A DNA stretch of 28,545 nucleotides from an uncultured Eubacteriales bacterium (GCA_948512295.1 CAOQRA010000010.1:1-28545); one strand, 5' to 3'; shown: positions 7,997 through 16,560, counted from the stretch's first letter. Made by a program: numbers and translations. The notes: generated by a model not told the origin, from the letters alone.

Positions 7997-8026
7997 ATTA
8001 TATCAAATCTTACTATTTCAAGTAAA
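7997..8026 (-). promoter_or_regulatory. Promoter of the exonuclease III gene, leaderless arrangement
   Basis: TATAAT (7997-8002) ends 6 nt before the ATG. A TTTACT (8021-8026) serves as a plausible -35 at an 18-nt spacing. Confidence 0.65.
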
Positions 8027-8028
8027 CA

Positions 8029-8054
8029 AAAAATCACGAACTTTCGTGATTTTT
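8029..8054 (-). terminator. Intrinsic terminator
   Basis: AAATCACGAA pairs with TTCGTGATTT over a tiny loop with flanking A/T tracts. It sits at the stop codon of the 215-aa gene and separates it from the exonuclease III gene. Confidence 0.7.
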
Positions 8055-8700
8055 ATTTAAACTCTTCAATGTCTTCTTTTTTAATTGAACCATGTATTTG
8101 TATTGGAATTGTTTGACTGCCGTCCACAGCATGAAAGGTGCCACGATGCTCAATCAAGAAACTTTCTGTGTCCGTTACAAGGCTGTACATAAGTCCAAAG
8201 CCAGGAAGAAAAATGTATTTTTTGTACTCGCCTATCCCAATGCCTATATTTTCTTCGCCCCAACTGCCTGACAGCATACTTTTAAGAAGTGCTGGTCTAT
8301 CGCATGAACCTATATCAGTCGTGTTACGTATGTCGCCAGCAATAGGAGTTTCGGCAAGATCTACAACTTTCTTGCGAACTCCATGACTTTTCAAAATTTC
8401 ATGTAAGGGCGTTCCGTCAACCTTCGATTTCAGTGCATCATTGATAGCCTTGCGTAAGTCCGTGCCTTTTTCAAGTACACAAAGCCTTAACCCCGATTGC
8501 CCATAAAAGACAATCGCCGCATGTTTATTTCTTGCTTGCACCATAGGCGTGTTTGACTTAATTATGCAGTTGCAATTTAAAATGATTTTAAACTTTTCGT
8601 AAGGCACACCACTCTGCCAGCCGTCAATAAAAGCGCCTTTAGCACAATCGCTGTTTGGTGTGGTTTCTGTCCATAAATTACAAGTTTTGATACTTTTCAT
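8053..8700 (-). CDS. Hypothetical protein, 215 aa
   Basis: I recognise no family. It is soluble, with a Cys-containing N-terminus (TCNLWTETTPNSDCAKGAF), a glycine-rich centre (GSWGEENIGIGIGEYKKYIFLPGFG) and a C-terminal beta-like stretch (RGTFHAVDGSQTIPIQIHG). There is no signal peptide or membrane segment. Transcription is from an almost perfect sigma-A promoter, with the -10 ending 6 nt before the ATG and no ribosome binding site. A terminator overlaps its stop, so it is a single-gene unit. Confidence 0.7.
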   Translation of the reverse strand: MKSIKTCNLWTETTPNSDCAKGAFIDGWQSGVPYEKFKIILNCNCIIKSNTPMVQARNKHAAIVFYGQSGLRLCVLEKGTDLRKAINDALKSKVDGTPLHEILKSHGVRKKVVDLAETPIAGDIRNTTDIGSCDRPALLKSMLSGSWGEENIGIGIGEYKKYIFLPGFGLMYSLVTDTESFLIEHRGTFHAVDGSQTIPIQIHGSIKKEDIEEFK

Positions 8701-8706
8701 ACTTTA

Positions 8707-8734
8707 ATTATACCATTAAATTGATTTTTGTCAA
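8707..8734 (-). promoter_or_regulatory. Near-consensus promoter, leaderless arrangement
   Basis: TTGACA (8729-8734), 16-nt spacer, TATAAT (8707-8712), then 6 nt and the ATG. This is the clearest leaderless promoter in the window. Confidence 0.8.
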
Positions 8735-8738
8735 GTTA

Positions 8739-8768
8739 TAAAAAGCGCACGTAACTCATGCGCCTTTT
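8739..8768 (-). terminator. Intrinsic terminator
   Basis: Read on the minus strand, AAAAGGCGCA and TGCGCTTTTT pair around a 9-nt loop and end in a T tract. It lies downstream of the 129-aa gene. Confidence 0.65.
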
Positions 8769-8787
8769 AATATTGATATATTCTACT

Positions 8788-9177
8788 TTAGCCTTGCATA
8801 ACTGGCGCTGTAATCATTGCACCAATTGGAGAGTGCATAGTAATGTCTGCAACTACCACAGCTATAGTAGTTGCAAGCACGCGGGATACCTGACTTTCTT
8901 TAAAATACTTTTCAGCATCGTCAAGTTTTTCATACTCGCTTGGATTGATAAGCACTTCCACACTCATAGTTGCCTCAAGCTTTAAAATAGACTTGGGCTC
9001 TGGCTTAATATTTCGAGTGAGGTAAACTTTAACTGCGTCACTTCTAAGGCGTTCCACTTTAAGTTCGTCCCAAACTCGCATATTGATGGTTGAATTGTTT
9101 GCTGGTGGGTCAAGCTTTTCATATTCCACCTTTTCAAGTAGTGGTTTGAAATTCATATTTCTGATAACATTTTCCAT
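8788..9177 (-). CDS. Hypothetical protein, 129 aa
   Basis: The family is not recognised with confidence. The protein is soluble and beta-rich in the middle (KSILKLEATMSVEVLINPSEY), then a helix (AEKYFKESQ) and a hydrophobic C-terminal stretch ending MHSPIGAMITAPVMQG. This layout, strands followed by a helix ending near a Pro-rich tail, loosely recalls SecB-like chaperones, but I do not claim it. A good Shine-Dalgarno (AAAGGAG) precedes the ATG, and a terminator follows. It lies between the GtrA-type gene and the 215-aa gene on the same strand. Confidence 0.65.
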   Translation of the reverse strand: MENVIRNMNFKPLLEKVEYEKLDPPANNSTINMRVWDELKVERLRSDAVKVYLTRNIKPEPKSILKLEATMSVEVLINPSEYEKLDDAEKYFKESQVSRVLATTIAVVVADITMHSPIGAMITAPVMQG

Positions 9178-9267
9178 AAATTTTCTCCTTTCATATTCTT
9201 ATCATAAATTGTTTTATCTAAACATTAATATTTTATCACAATTCTTGTTTTAAACAAAATAAAATTA

Positions 9268-9861
9268 CTATCTATCACCATCATCTTTCACATTTTTAAC
9301 ATAGCTATAAATGCTATTTATGCTTTTGTGGCTTAAACTAAATTTTTCTCCGCTTTTTAAAATGTTTTTCTTTTTGCTGTTTGTATCAATGCTATTTCGG
9401 AACACTACATAGCGTTGGAATAAAAATTCAGTAATAAAATTAATAATCATATTAAATGCCACAACAAGCAAGTTAGCCCAGCCCGCAGCTGTCAGTGCTT
9501 CGCCCCAGTAGTAAGACGCAGGAGTAAACACTGCATAATATGCCGCCACTAAAAGCATTGCAAGAGGCACATTGCTTGCCGACTTAAAAGTAAACTTTCG
9601 ATTGAAAGTAAAATTCCATAAAACCGATGCGACAAGCGGAATTAAATATACCAGCCACCAGTTATCGGTGAAAATTTCAAATATGGCGGACAATCCCATC
9701 TGTATTACGCCGGCACTGATTGAAAAGAGTAAAAACTTTACAGCGCGCCATAGCTCCATCTTTTTACCGCTCTTTTCCTTACATTTAGGGCGCGATAGCG
9801 ATTGTTCTTTTGTTTTTTCCATTGTTTGATTGTCGTCTGTTTTTATTCCTTTATTTCCCAT
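9268..9861 (-). CDS. GtrA-like family membrane protein, 197 aa
   Basis: Four hydrophobic segments (about residues 40-62, 70-88, 98-120 and 125-150) and the signature VASVLWNFTFNRKFTFKSAS mark the GtrA/DPMS family. Members are thought to help flip or anchor polyprenol-linked sugars for cell-surface polysaccharide or teichoic acid glycosylation. The N-terminal tail of about 38 residues is charged and cytoplasmic; the C-terminal tail of about 45 residues is basic. No glycosyltransferase partner is adjacent. The start has no Shine-Dalgarno; TTGACA and a TAATAT/GATAAT box lie just upstream, so its leader would be only a few nucleotides. Confidence 0.85.
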   Translation of the reverse strand: MGNKGIKTDDNQTMEKTKEQSLSRPKCKEKSGKKMELWRAVKFLLFSISAGVIQMGLSAIFEIFTDNWWLVYLIPLVASVLWNFTFNRKFTFKSASNVPLAMLLVAAYYAVFTPASYYWGEALTAAGWANLLVVAFNMIINFITEFLFQRYVVFRNSIDTNSKKKNILKSGEKFSLSHKSINSIYSYVKNVKDDGDR

Positions 9862-9949
9862 ACAAAATGCATATTATCACACTTACGCAAATATTGTCAA
9901 ACAAAAGTAGATAAATAGCATTTTAAACAAAATATTCCTGCAAAAACGC

Positions 9950-9978
9950 TTGAGTTTTTCCTATATATATATTATAAT
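9950..9978 (+). promoter_or_regulatory. Sigma-A promoter of gyrB
   Basis: TTGAGT (9950-9955), a 17-nt AT spacer and TATAAT (9973-9978) lie 33 nt upstream of the gyrB ATG. The surrounding (TA)n run is very easily melted, which could matter for supercoiling-sensitive control of gyrase. Confidence 0.75.
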
Positions 9979-10011
9979 ATATATATTTATTAATATATAA
10001 GGGGTGTGAAC

Positions 10012-11964
10012 ATGGATAATATAACCACTGAAGAGCTTGAGCTTGGCAAAAGTAATAAATACGACGCTGGTGACATTCAGGTGCTTGAAGGACTGGAGCC
10101 GGTTCGAAAACGCCCTGGCATGTATATAGGCTCCACCGATGAACATGGTCTTCATCACCTTGTCACCGAGGTTGTGGACAACTCTATTGACGAAGCCCTT
10201 GCTGGCTATTGCACTACTATTGAGGTTGTAATTAATAGCGACGGGTCTTGTTCGGTTGCAGACAATGGTCGTGGCATTCCTGTGGGGATAATCCCAAAAG
10301 AGGGCAAAAGCGCTGTGGAAGTCGTGCTAACTAAACTTCATGCTGGCGGCAAGTTTGGCGGCGAAGGTTATAAAATCTCTGGCGGGTTGCACGGCGTAGG
10401 TGTGTCTTGCGTTAATGCCCTATCCACCAAACTTATTGCTGATGTTTATCAAGGCGGCACTCACTATCAAATTGAATTTTCGCGCGGCAAAGCATTAACC
10501 TCTTTAAACGAACTCGGAAAGACGGACAAGCGCGGCACTACCATTACTTTTTATCCAGACGATGAAATTTTTGAAACCACGATATTCAATTTCGACACCA
10601 TGAAAAATCGTTTCCGTGAGATTGCTTTCCTAAACAAGGGTCTTGTTATCTCACTGGAGGATAAGCGCGAGGGACAAGAGCGCAAAGAAACTTTTGAATT
10701 TAAAGGCGGCATTGTAGAGTTTGTCGACTATTTAAATAAAAGTCGCGAAACGCTGCTTTCTTATCCAGTATACTTTAATAAGTTTAATAGAAACAGCCAA
10801 GGCGAAATTGAAAACGAAATTGAAATTGCTTTTCAATACAATGAGGGCTACAGCGAAATTATAAACGCATACGCAAACAACATCAATACTGAAGAAGGCG
10901 GCACTCACCTAGAGGGCTTTAAAGCTGCACTATCCAAAGTGCTAAATGACTATGCAATTGCAAACAAGATTTTAAAAGAAAATGAAAAACTCTCTGGCGA
11001 GGACTGCCGTGAGGGTATAACGGCTGTCATCAGTGTAAAACTTAAAAATCCTCAATTTGAGGGGCAAACCAAAACCAAACTTGGTAACAGCGAAATGAGG
11101 ACAATCGTTTATAAAGCTATGCAAGAAGAGTTTGGCGATTATCTTGATCAGCACCCAGCAGAAGCGCGAAACCTTATTATGAAAAGCATAAATGCTCAGC
11201 GCGCACGCGAAGCTGCCCGCCTTGCAAGAGAGTCCACTCGCCGCAAATCCGTGCTTGAAAGCACTACTCTTCCTGGCAAACTTGCTGACTGCAGTGAAAA
11301 AGATAGGCGTTTCTGTGAAATATATCTCGTTGAGGGTGACTCCGCAGGTGGTACTGCTAAATCCGGCCGCGACAGACGTTTTCAAGCCATATTGCCACTT
11401 CGAGGAAAGATCTTGAACGTTGAAAAGGCAAGACTTAACCGCATCTTAGAAAATGCAGAGATAAAAGCTATGGCTACCGCTTTTGGCGCTGGCATTGGCA
11501 ATGAATTTAATTTGGAAAAATTGCGCTATGACAAAATCATTTGTATGACAGATGCCGACGTCGATGGAGCGCATATTCGAATACTGCTTCTGACTTTCTT
11601 CTTCCGCTTTATGAGGCCACTTATTGAAGAGGGACATGTTTATGCGGCAAAACCACCGCTGTATAAAGTGACCAAGAATAAGCAAGAGTACTATTTCTAT
11701 AGCGATGAAGAGCTTGAAACTTGGTATACCGAAAATGGACGCAAGGGCTGCGACCAGCAACGATATAAAGGTCTTGGCGAAATGAATGCAAGCCAATTAT
11801 GGGAAACTACTATGAACCCAGAAAATCGAATACTTATACAGATTACCATGGAAGACGCTATCGAGGCAGAAAAAATGTTCAATGACCTTATGGGCGAAGA
11901 ACCAGAGCTGCGACGCCAATTCATCGAAGATAACGCAACACTCGTCGATGACCTCGATATTTAA
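10012..11964 (+). CDS. gyrB: DNA gyrase subunit B
   Basis: GyrB is the ATPase subunit of gyrase, which introduces negative supercoils together with GyrA (gyrA lies 1.4 kb downstream). The GHKL ATPase domain shows VVDNSIDEALAG, DNGRGIPV and GLHGVGVSCVNALS. The transducer follows, then the Toprim domain with EGDSAGG and the DADVDGAHIR metal site, and the C-terminal RYKGLGEMNASQLWETTMNP. The length of 650 aa is typical of Firmicutes GyrB. The start is the ATG at 10012, since AAGGGG lies 7 nt upstream; the in-frame GTG at 10006 is too close to that site. The gene has its own strong promoter. Confidence 0.98.
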   Translation: MDNITTEELELGKSNKYDAGDIQVLEGLEPVRKRPGMYIGSTDEHGLHHLVTEVVDNSIDEALAGYCTTIEVVINSDGSCSVADNGRGIPVGIIPKEGKSAVEVVLTKLHAGGKFGGEGYKISGGLHGVGVSCVNALSTKLIADVYQGGTHYQIEFSRGKALTSLNELGKTDKRGTTITFYPDDEIFETTIFNFDTMKNRFREIAFLNKGLVISLEDKREGQERKETFEFKGGIVEFVDYLNKSRETLLSYPVYFNKFNRNSQGEIENEIEIAFQYNEGYSEIINAYANNINTEEGGTHLEGFKAALSKVLNDYAIANKILKENEKLSGEDCREGITAVISVKLKNPQFEGQTKTKLGNSEMRTIVYKAMQEEFGDYLDQHPAEARNLIMKSINAQRAREAARLARESTRRKSVLESTTLPGKLADCSEKDRRFCEIYLVEGDSAGGTAKSGRDRRFQAILPLRGKILNVEKARLNRILENAEIKAMATAFGAGIGNEFNLEKLRYDKIICMTDADVDGAHIRILLLTFFFRFMRPLIEEGHVYAAKPPLYKVTKNKQEYYFYSDEELETWYTENGRKGCDQQRYKGLGEMNASQLWETTMNPENRILIQITMEDAIEAEKMFNDLMGEEPELRRQFIEDNATLVDDLDI

Positions 11965-11976
11965 GGGAATATTACT

Positions 11977-12561
11977 ATGGGAACACTTGGAAATGTTTTA
12001 TTAATTGTCGTGTCGATTTGCACTTTTGTATCGTACTTCCCGCAAATTCTAAAATGTCTAATTACAAAACGAGGCGAAGATTTAAGTATTTGGTCGTGGG
12101 GTTTATGGGTGGTCAGTTCATTATCCTATACGCTATATGCAATACTATGCACTGACACTGTAATGCTAATTGTGGAAACTTCGCTTGAGCTTACTTTCTG
12201 CTTAATAATTTTGATTTGTGCAATTGTGTTTAGAGATAAAAACAAGAAAATAAAAGTGGTTACGATTTGCGGAAGTATGAAATTTCAAAAAGAAATGAAA
12301 GAAATTGCAAATAAACTAGAACTTAAAAATGGCTTTTGTGTAATTCAATGTACGTATGGACTTTCGGCACCAAACGAAAATGATAAAAGACAACTTGCCT
12401 TTTTGCATGAAAAGAAAATTGACATTTCAGACGCGATTTATGTTGTAAATATAAACGGCTATATCGGTGAAAGCGTAAAACAAGAAATAGCTTATGCCAA
12501 ATCTCACGGCAAAAAAGTAATTTATCACGAAAATGAAAAAAGGAGCACAAATGAAAGATAA
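11977..12561 (+). CDS. PQ-loop (SemiSWEET-like) membrane domain fused to a nucleoside deoxyribosyltransferase-like domain
   Basis: The N-terminal 88 residues form three hydrophobic helices with the motif SYFPQI (Pro22-Gln23) and DLSIWSW, as in PQ-loop/SemiSWEET transporters. After a basic linker (FRDKNKKIK), the rest is a soluble Rossmann-like domain: VVTICGSMKFQKEMKEIA, then DISDAIYVVNINGYIGESVKQEIAYAKSHGKKVIYH. The latter matches the nucleoside 2-deoxyribosyltransferase-like fold, with the Glu of GYIGES at the expected nucleophile position. The total of 194 aa suggests one membrane half-transporter tethering a cytoplasmic enzyme. It begins 12 nt after gyrB (ribosome binding site AAGGGA) and is followed by an overlapping MazG-like gene, hinting at nucleotide metabolism. 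The substrate is unknown. Confidence 0.75.
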   Translation: MGTLGNVLLIVVSICTFVSYFPQILKCLITKRGEDLSIWSWGLWVVSSLSYTLYAILCTDTVMLIVETSLELTFCLIILICAIVFRDKNKKIKVVTICGSMKFQKEMKEIANKLELKNGFCVIQCTYGLSAPNENDKRQLAFLHEKKIDISDAIYVVNINGYIGESVKQEIAYAKSHGKKVIYHENEKRSTNER

Positions 12562-12877
12562 TCCATACAAAATCCTGCTGGACGCCTTTGGTGCTGACAT
12601 ACAATATCGGTTCGCCATTGAAGAGATGAGCGAGCTTACCAAATCCATCTGCAAATATCAGCGAAAAATTGAAAATGCATCAAAAGAAGAAAAAGAAAAA
12701 CTTTGTGATGATGTGATAGAGGAAATTGCAGACGTCCTAGTTTGCGCCGAGCAATTAAGTTTTATGTTTGGCGATGAGAAAGTGCAAAAAGTAAAGGATT
12801 TCAAGATTGCAAGAGCGTTAAATCGCGCAAAGGCAAAAGATAACGAACTTCAACTGAAAAAAAATGAGGGATTATGA
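12551..12877 (+). CDS. MazG-like nucleotide pyrophosphohydrolase-related protein, 108 aa
   Basis: The fold is all-alpha NTP-PPase-like: EEMSELTKSICKYQRK (an ExxE-type metal site) and DDVIEEIADVLVCAEQL (the ExxD half) match the MazG/dUTPase-superfamily layout. It probably hydrolyses a nucleotide triphosphate, but the substrate cannot be inferred. I choose the ATG at 12551 because AAAGGAG lies 5 nt before it; an in-frame ATG at 12533 precedes that site. The gene overlaps the upstream fusion gene by 11 nt and the downstream gene by ATGA, so translation is coupled within the gyrB-gyrA cluster. Its neighbour's deoxyribosyltransferase-like domain suggests a shared nucleotide substrate. Confidence 0.8.
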   Translation: MKDNPYKILLDAFGADIQYRFAIEEMSELTKSICKYQRKIENASKEEKEKLCDDVIEEIADVLVCAEQLSFMFGDEKVQKVKDFKIARALNRAKAKDNELQLKKNEGL

Positions 12878-13404
12878 AAACATCTTATTACTCGAATTTA
12901 AAAAACATTGACACGAATGTTTATGTGCCTATCGCAATTTCTGGTGATGAGGGTAAACTCGTCGGCTTTACTGGACGAGCTATGAGAAAGCTGTCACCTT
13001 ATTCATTCTTTATAAGGTGGAAGGCAAGAGAAAACCAGCTTCAAGAATGGGTTTCAAGTTTTAAAATCACTGATGAAGAGTACAGAGAACTCAAACAAGA
13101 AAATCAGCAAAATTACATTATAAGCTTTTACAACCAAGTGCTAAAGAAACTTAATCCTAACGCAGTTTACGAAGAACTTGGTGAAAATGCAGTTATGTTA
13201 TGCTTTGAAAAGCCAACCGACTTCTGCCATAGATTTTTGGTCGCAGGCTGGCTGGAGCTAAGCTTAGGAATAGAAATAGACGAGCTTGGATTTGAAAATA
13301 ACTTAGCTGTCCGAGAAAACAAAAACCGACTTAAAAATGAAATTGCAAAATTAATGGAACAAGAAAATAAACCAAAAACTTCCGAGCAAAATCAAGGAGA
13401 ATAA
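12874..13404 (+). CDS. DUF488-like protein, 176 aa
   Basis: The sequence fits DUF488: SYYSNLKNI...VYVPIAISGD near the start, a central FYNQVLKKLNPNAVYEEL, and the family motif AVMLCFEKPTDFCHRFLVAGWLE with Cys and His at fixed positions. The C-terminus is a charged tail. It overlaps the MazG-like gene by ATGA and ends 1 nt before the gyrA ATG, so it is clearly part of the gyrB-gyrA transcript. Members are uncharacterised; the conserved Cys/His could form a catalytic or metal site. Confidence 0.8.
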   Translation: MKTSYYSNLKNIDTNVYVPIAISGDEGKLVGFTGRAMRKLSPYSFFIRWKARENQLQEWVSSFKITDEEYRELKQENQQNYIISFYNQVLKKLNPNAVYEELGENAVMLCFEKPTDFCHRFLVAGWLELSLGIEIDELGFENNLAVRENKNRLKNEIAKLMEQENKPKTSEQNQGE

Positions 13405-13405
13405 A

Positions 13406-15982
13406 ATGGAAAAGAACGAAAAAAGACCTTTGAGTGAATTATTCAAGGACGCAAAGATTGAAAAAAGGGATACATCGACAGAGCTAAAACACTCCTTTAT
13501 TTCCTACGCCATGGCTGTCAATGTTTCGCGTGCTATTCCAGACGTACGTGACGGACTCAAGCCCGTACATAGACGCATACTTTTCAGTATGGGCGAGATG
13601 AATAACTTTTACGACAAGCCTACAAAGAAATCCGCACGTATTGTCGGCGAAGTTATGGGTAAATATCACCCTCATGGAGACAGTTCGGTTTATGACGCTA
13701 TGGTGCGCCTTGCTCAAGACTTTTCCATTCGCTACCCTCTTGTAGATGGACAAGGTAACTTTGGCTCGGTGGATGGTGACCCTCCAGCGGCTCAACGTTA
13801 CACGGAAGCACGCCTTAGTAAGATTGCCTCACTTATGCTTGAAGATATCGACAAAGAAACCGTCGACTTCTACCCGAACTTTGATAACACTCTTATGCAA
13901 CCTGTAGTGCTTCCATCTAAGTTTCCTAACTTGCTTGTAAACGGCTCAGACGGAATCGCTGTTGGAATGGCGACAAATATACCACCTCACAACTTAAAAG
14001 AGGTTTTAAGCGGTTTACAAGCGCTTATTGACAACCCCGACATTGAGATTGATGAACTTATTAAATACATCCCAGCACCGGACTACCCTACTGGCGGAAT
14101 TATCATGGGACGAAGTGCTGTTAAACATGCTTACAAAACAGGCCGCGGTGGAATAGTAGTACGCGGTCGCACAGAAATTGAGGAACTTCCTAATGGCAAA
14201 AGCCGAATTATCATAACAGAACTTCCATATATGGTGAACAAATCACAGTTCATTATCCAAATGGCTGACCTAGTAAAAAACAAAAAACTTGAGGGTATAA
14301 GCGACATCCGAGAGGAAAGTGATCGCGAAGGAATGCGCATTGTAGTTGATGTTAAAAAAGATTATAACGCCCAAGTTGTATTGAACTCACTTTACAAACA
14401 TACACAACTGCAAAAAGGTAGCGGAATTATTTTCCTTGCACTTGTAGGTAAGCAGCCTAAAATTCTTAACCTTAAAGAAATGTTATACTATTACTTAGAG
14501 CATCAAAAAGAAGTACTTACTCGCAAAACCAAATTCGACCTAGCTAAAGCTGAGGAACGCGAACATATCGTAAAAGGCCTAGTAATCGCGCTTGCAAACA
14601 TTGATGAAGTAATAAGAATTATTAAATCTTCTGCTGACAAGCAAGACGCTGGCGAAAAGTTGAAAGCGAGTTTTGCTCTCGATGATGTTCAAGTGGGCGC
14701 AATCCTTGATATGAGGCTTTCAAAACTCACCTCTCTTGAAGTTGAAAAACTTAATGAAGAGCTTCGCGAACTTGACACACTCATCGCTGACCTTAAAGAC
14801 ATCTTGGCAAAACCAGAGCGCGTACTAAAAATACTTCGTGACAATTTTGAGCAAATCAAAAATACCTTTGGTGATGCTCGTAAAACAGAAATCAGCCTAG
14901 ACGCTGGCGGCATTGACATCGCTGACCTTATTGAGCGCGAGAATGTGGTAATTTCTATGACTCATGAGGGATACATTAAACGCATGTCTTCAAGCGAATA
15001 CAAATCACAACATCGCGGCGGGGTTGGAATAACTGCTCACAAAACCAAAGATGAGGATTTTGTAGAGCGTATGCTTCTCACCTGCACGCATGATGACCTT
15101 TTGTTCTTTACAAACTTTGGGCGTGTGTATTGCATAAAGGCGTACGAAGTACCAGAGGCTCAACGCACCGCTAAAGGACGTGCAATAATAAACCTCTTGC
15201 AGTTGTCACCAGGCGAAAAAGTCGCACAAATTATCCAACTTGAAGAAGGCAAAGAGGGAAATCTCGTCATGGCAACTCAAAATGGACTTATCAAAAAGAC
15301 CAGATTGTCGGAATACAAAAATATTCGCAAGGTCGGAAAGATAGCAATCAAAATGCTTGAAGGCGACAGCCTTATCAGCGTGGAAGTATCAAATGACAAC
15401 GACGAAATCCTAGTTGCAAGCCACGACGGAAAATGCATCCGCTTTAAACAAAGCGATATACGCGACATGGGGCGTAACAGCCAAGGCGTAAAAAGCATGA
15501 AGCTTAGCGCCAAGGACTATATCGTCGATATGAGCGTGATTAAACCAGACAGCGAAGTGCTTACAATATCAGAAAATGGTTACGGCAAACGCAGCAATAT
15601 CGATGACTATCGCTTACAATCACGCGGCGGCAGTGGAGTTAAAGCTGGCACCTTTAATGAAAAAACTGGCAAACTTGTCGCACTGCGTCAATCCAACTCT
15701 GACAACGACATTATGCTGATTGCAGACAACGGCGTCATCATCCGCACACCAATCGACCAAATCAGCAAACTTTCCCGTGCAAGTCAAGGCGTAAAAATCA
15801 TGAAGTTGCGCGATGGCAGCCATATTGTCAGCGTGGCACTGACTGAAAAAGCCCCTCCAGAACCTGAACTCGATGAAAACGGCAACCCAGTTGAAACAGA
15901 TGCAAATCTTGGATCAGCCGACCTCAAAACAACCAGCTGCGAAATAACTCCTACTGAAAACTTTGACACAAGTGAAGAATAG
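13406..15982 (+). CDS. gyrA: DNA gyrase subunit A
   Basis: GyrA is the DNA-breaking and rejoining subunit of gyrase. The winged-helix domain has the quinolone-resistance region (KYHPHGDSSVYDAMVRLAQDF) and the catalytic tyrosine in AAQRYTEARL. A tower and coiled coil follow, then the C-terminal beta-pinwheel with the GyrA box QHRGGVG, which marks gyrase rather than topoisomerase IV. In the resistance region the usual Ser83 is Ser and the Asp87 position is Tyr-Asp (SSVYDA), the ordinary susceptible-type sequence. The length of 858 aa is slightly long, with an acidic Glu/Asp-rich tail. AAGGAG lies 6 nt before the ATG. It is the last gene of the cluster and is followed by a terminator. Confidence 0.98.
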   Translation: MEKNEKRPLSELFKDAKIEKRDTSTELKHSFISYAMAVNVSRAIPDVRDGLKPVHRRILFSMGEMNNFYDKPTKKSARIVGEVMGKYHPHGDSSVYDAMVRLAQDFSIRYPLVDGQGNFGSVDGDPPAAQRYTEARLSKIASLMLEDIDKETVDFYPNFDNTLMQPVVLPSKFPNLLVNGSDGIAVGMATNIPPHNLKEVLSGLQALIDNPDIEIDELIKYIPAPDYPTGGIIMGRSAVKHAYKTGRGGIVVRGRTEIEELPNGKSRIIITELPYMVNKSQFIIQMADLVKNKKLEGISDIREESDREGMRIVVDVKKDYNAQVVLNSLYKHTQLQKGSGIIFLALVGKQPKILNLKEMLYYYLEHQKEVLTRKTKFDLAKAEEREHIVKGLVIALANIDEVIRIIKSSADKQDAGEKLKASFALDDVQVGAILDMRLSKLTSLEVEKLNEELRELDTLIADLKDILAKPERVLKILRDNFEQIKNTFGDARKTEISLDAGGIDIADLIERENVVISMTHEGYIKRMSSSEYKSQHRGGVGITAHKTKDEDFVERMLLTCTHDDLLFFTNFGRVYCIKAYEVPEAQRTAKGRAIINLLQLSPGEKVAQIIQLEEGKEGNLVMATQNGLIKKTRLSEYKNIRKVGKIAIKMLEGDSLISVEVSNDNDEILVASHDGKCIRFKQSDIRDMGRNSQGVKSMKLSAKDYIVDMSVIKPDSEVLTISENGYGKRSNIDDYRLQSRGGSGVKAGTFNEKTGKLVALRQSNSDNDIMLIADNGVIIRTPIDQISKLSRASQGVKIMKLRDGSHIVSVALTEKAPPEPELDENGNPVETDANLGSADLKTTSCEITPTENFDTSEE

Positions 15983-15984
15983 AT

Positions 15985-16014
15985 AAAACAACGGACAAAT
16001 TGTCCGTTGTTTTT
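15985..16014 (+). terminator. Intrinsic terminator of the gyrase cluster
   Basis: AACAACGGACAA and TTGTCCGTTGTT pair with almost no loop, followed by T5. The stem core ACGGACAA is shared with the terminator at 17681. Confidence 0.85.
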
Positions 16015-16019
16015 ATACA

Positions 16020-16560
16020 TAATATCTAACTTTTCATTCCGAGTGTTCTTGGCTCCCTTTAATGCTTTAACATTCATGAGGTAAAAAGCGGAGAAATCTC
16101 GCGTCGCTTTTTCAGAATAACGCTTTCCTGATTTTGTCAAACAGTCTCTGTTAACTTTCGCGCTCAGAATGTTATAAAGATTAGATTTCTCCGCTCCACT
16201 TCGTTGCGGTCGAAATGACATAAACCCAGAGTTTGTCATTCTGAGCACTCGGGTTTGTCATTCTGAGTGAAACGAAGAATCTTTTAGATAAAACAAGTAC
16301 ACAAATTTTACTAATAAGATGTTTTGCTTAGCTCAACATGACTATGAACACACTGTTATTTCAAGCGGCTTAGCCGCATACTTGTTTAATTTGTTTGTTG
16401 CACTTCTTATTGTGATTTCGACCAGAGTGAATGTAAGTGAACGACGTGGGGAAATCTAAACTGATTGTCATCATAAGGCAAACAGCGTGCCGCAAAAAAA
16501 ATCTTTTGTATTACATCAAAGAGCCTAGTACACACCTCAACTAAAACTTCACTTTTCATT
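16020..16560. repeat. Intergenic block of dispersed repeats upstream of copy 2
   Basis: No convincing gene lies in this 0.5-kb gap. It holds several GTCATTCTGAGxxx...GAAGAATCTTTT and GATTTCTCCGC...GGTCGAAATGAC units. Two longer segments (16290-16342 and about 16365-16457) are clearly homologous to 27899-27953 and about 27801-27892 upstream of copy 3, though in a different order. GCGGCTTAGCCGC (16365-16377) is a near-perfect palindrome. The block looks like non-coding repeat elements rather than decayed genes. Confidence 0.75.

Noticed and set aside
15784..16248. Minus-strand frame of 154 codons across the gyrA end and repeat block
   Set aside because: It is antisense to gyrA and its other half is non-coding repeat; no family resemblance or start signals.
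16365..16457. Considered as a DGR template repeat near copy 2
   Set aside because: It shares no sequence with the variable-region anchors (CTGCGTGTCGCTTTTAACC) and contains no AAY-codon series.
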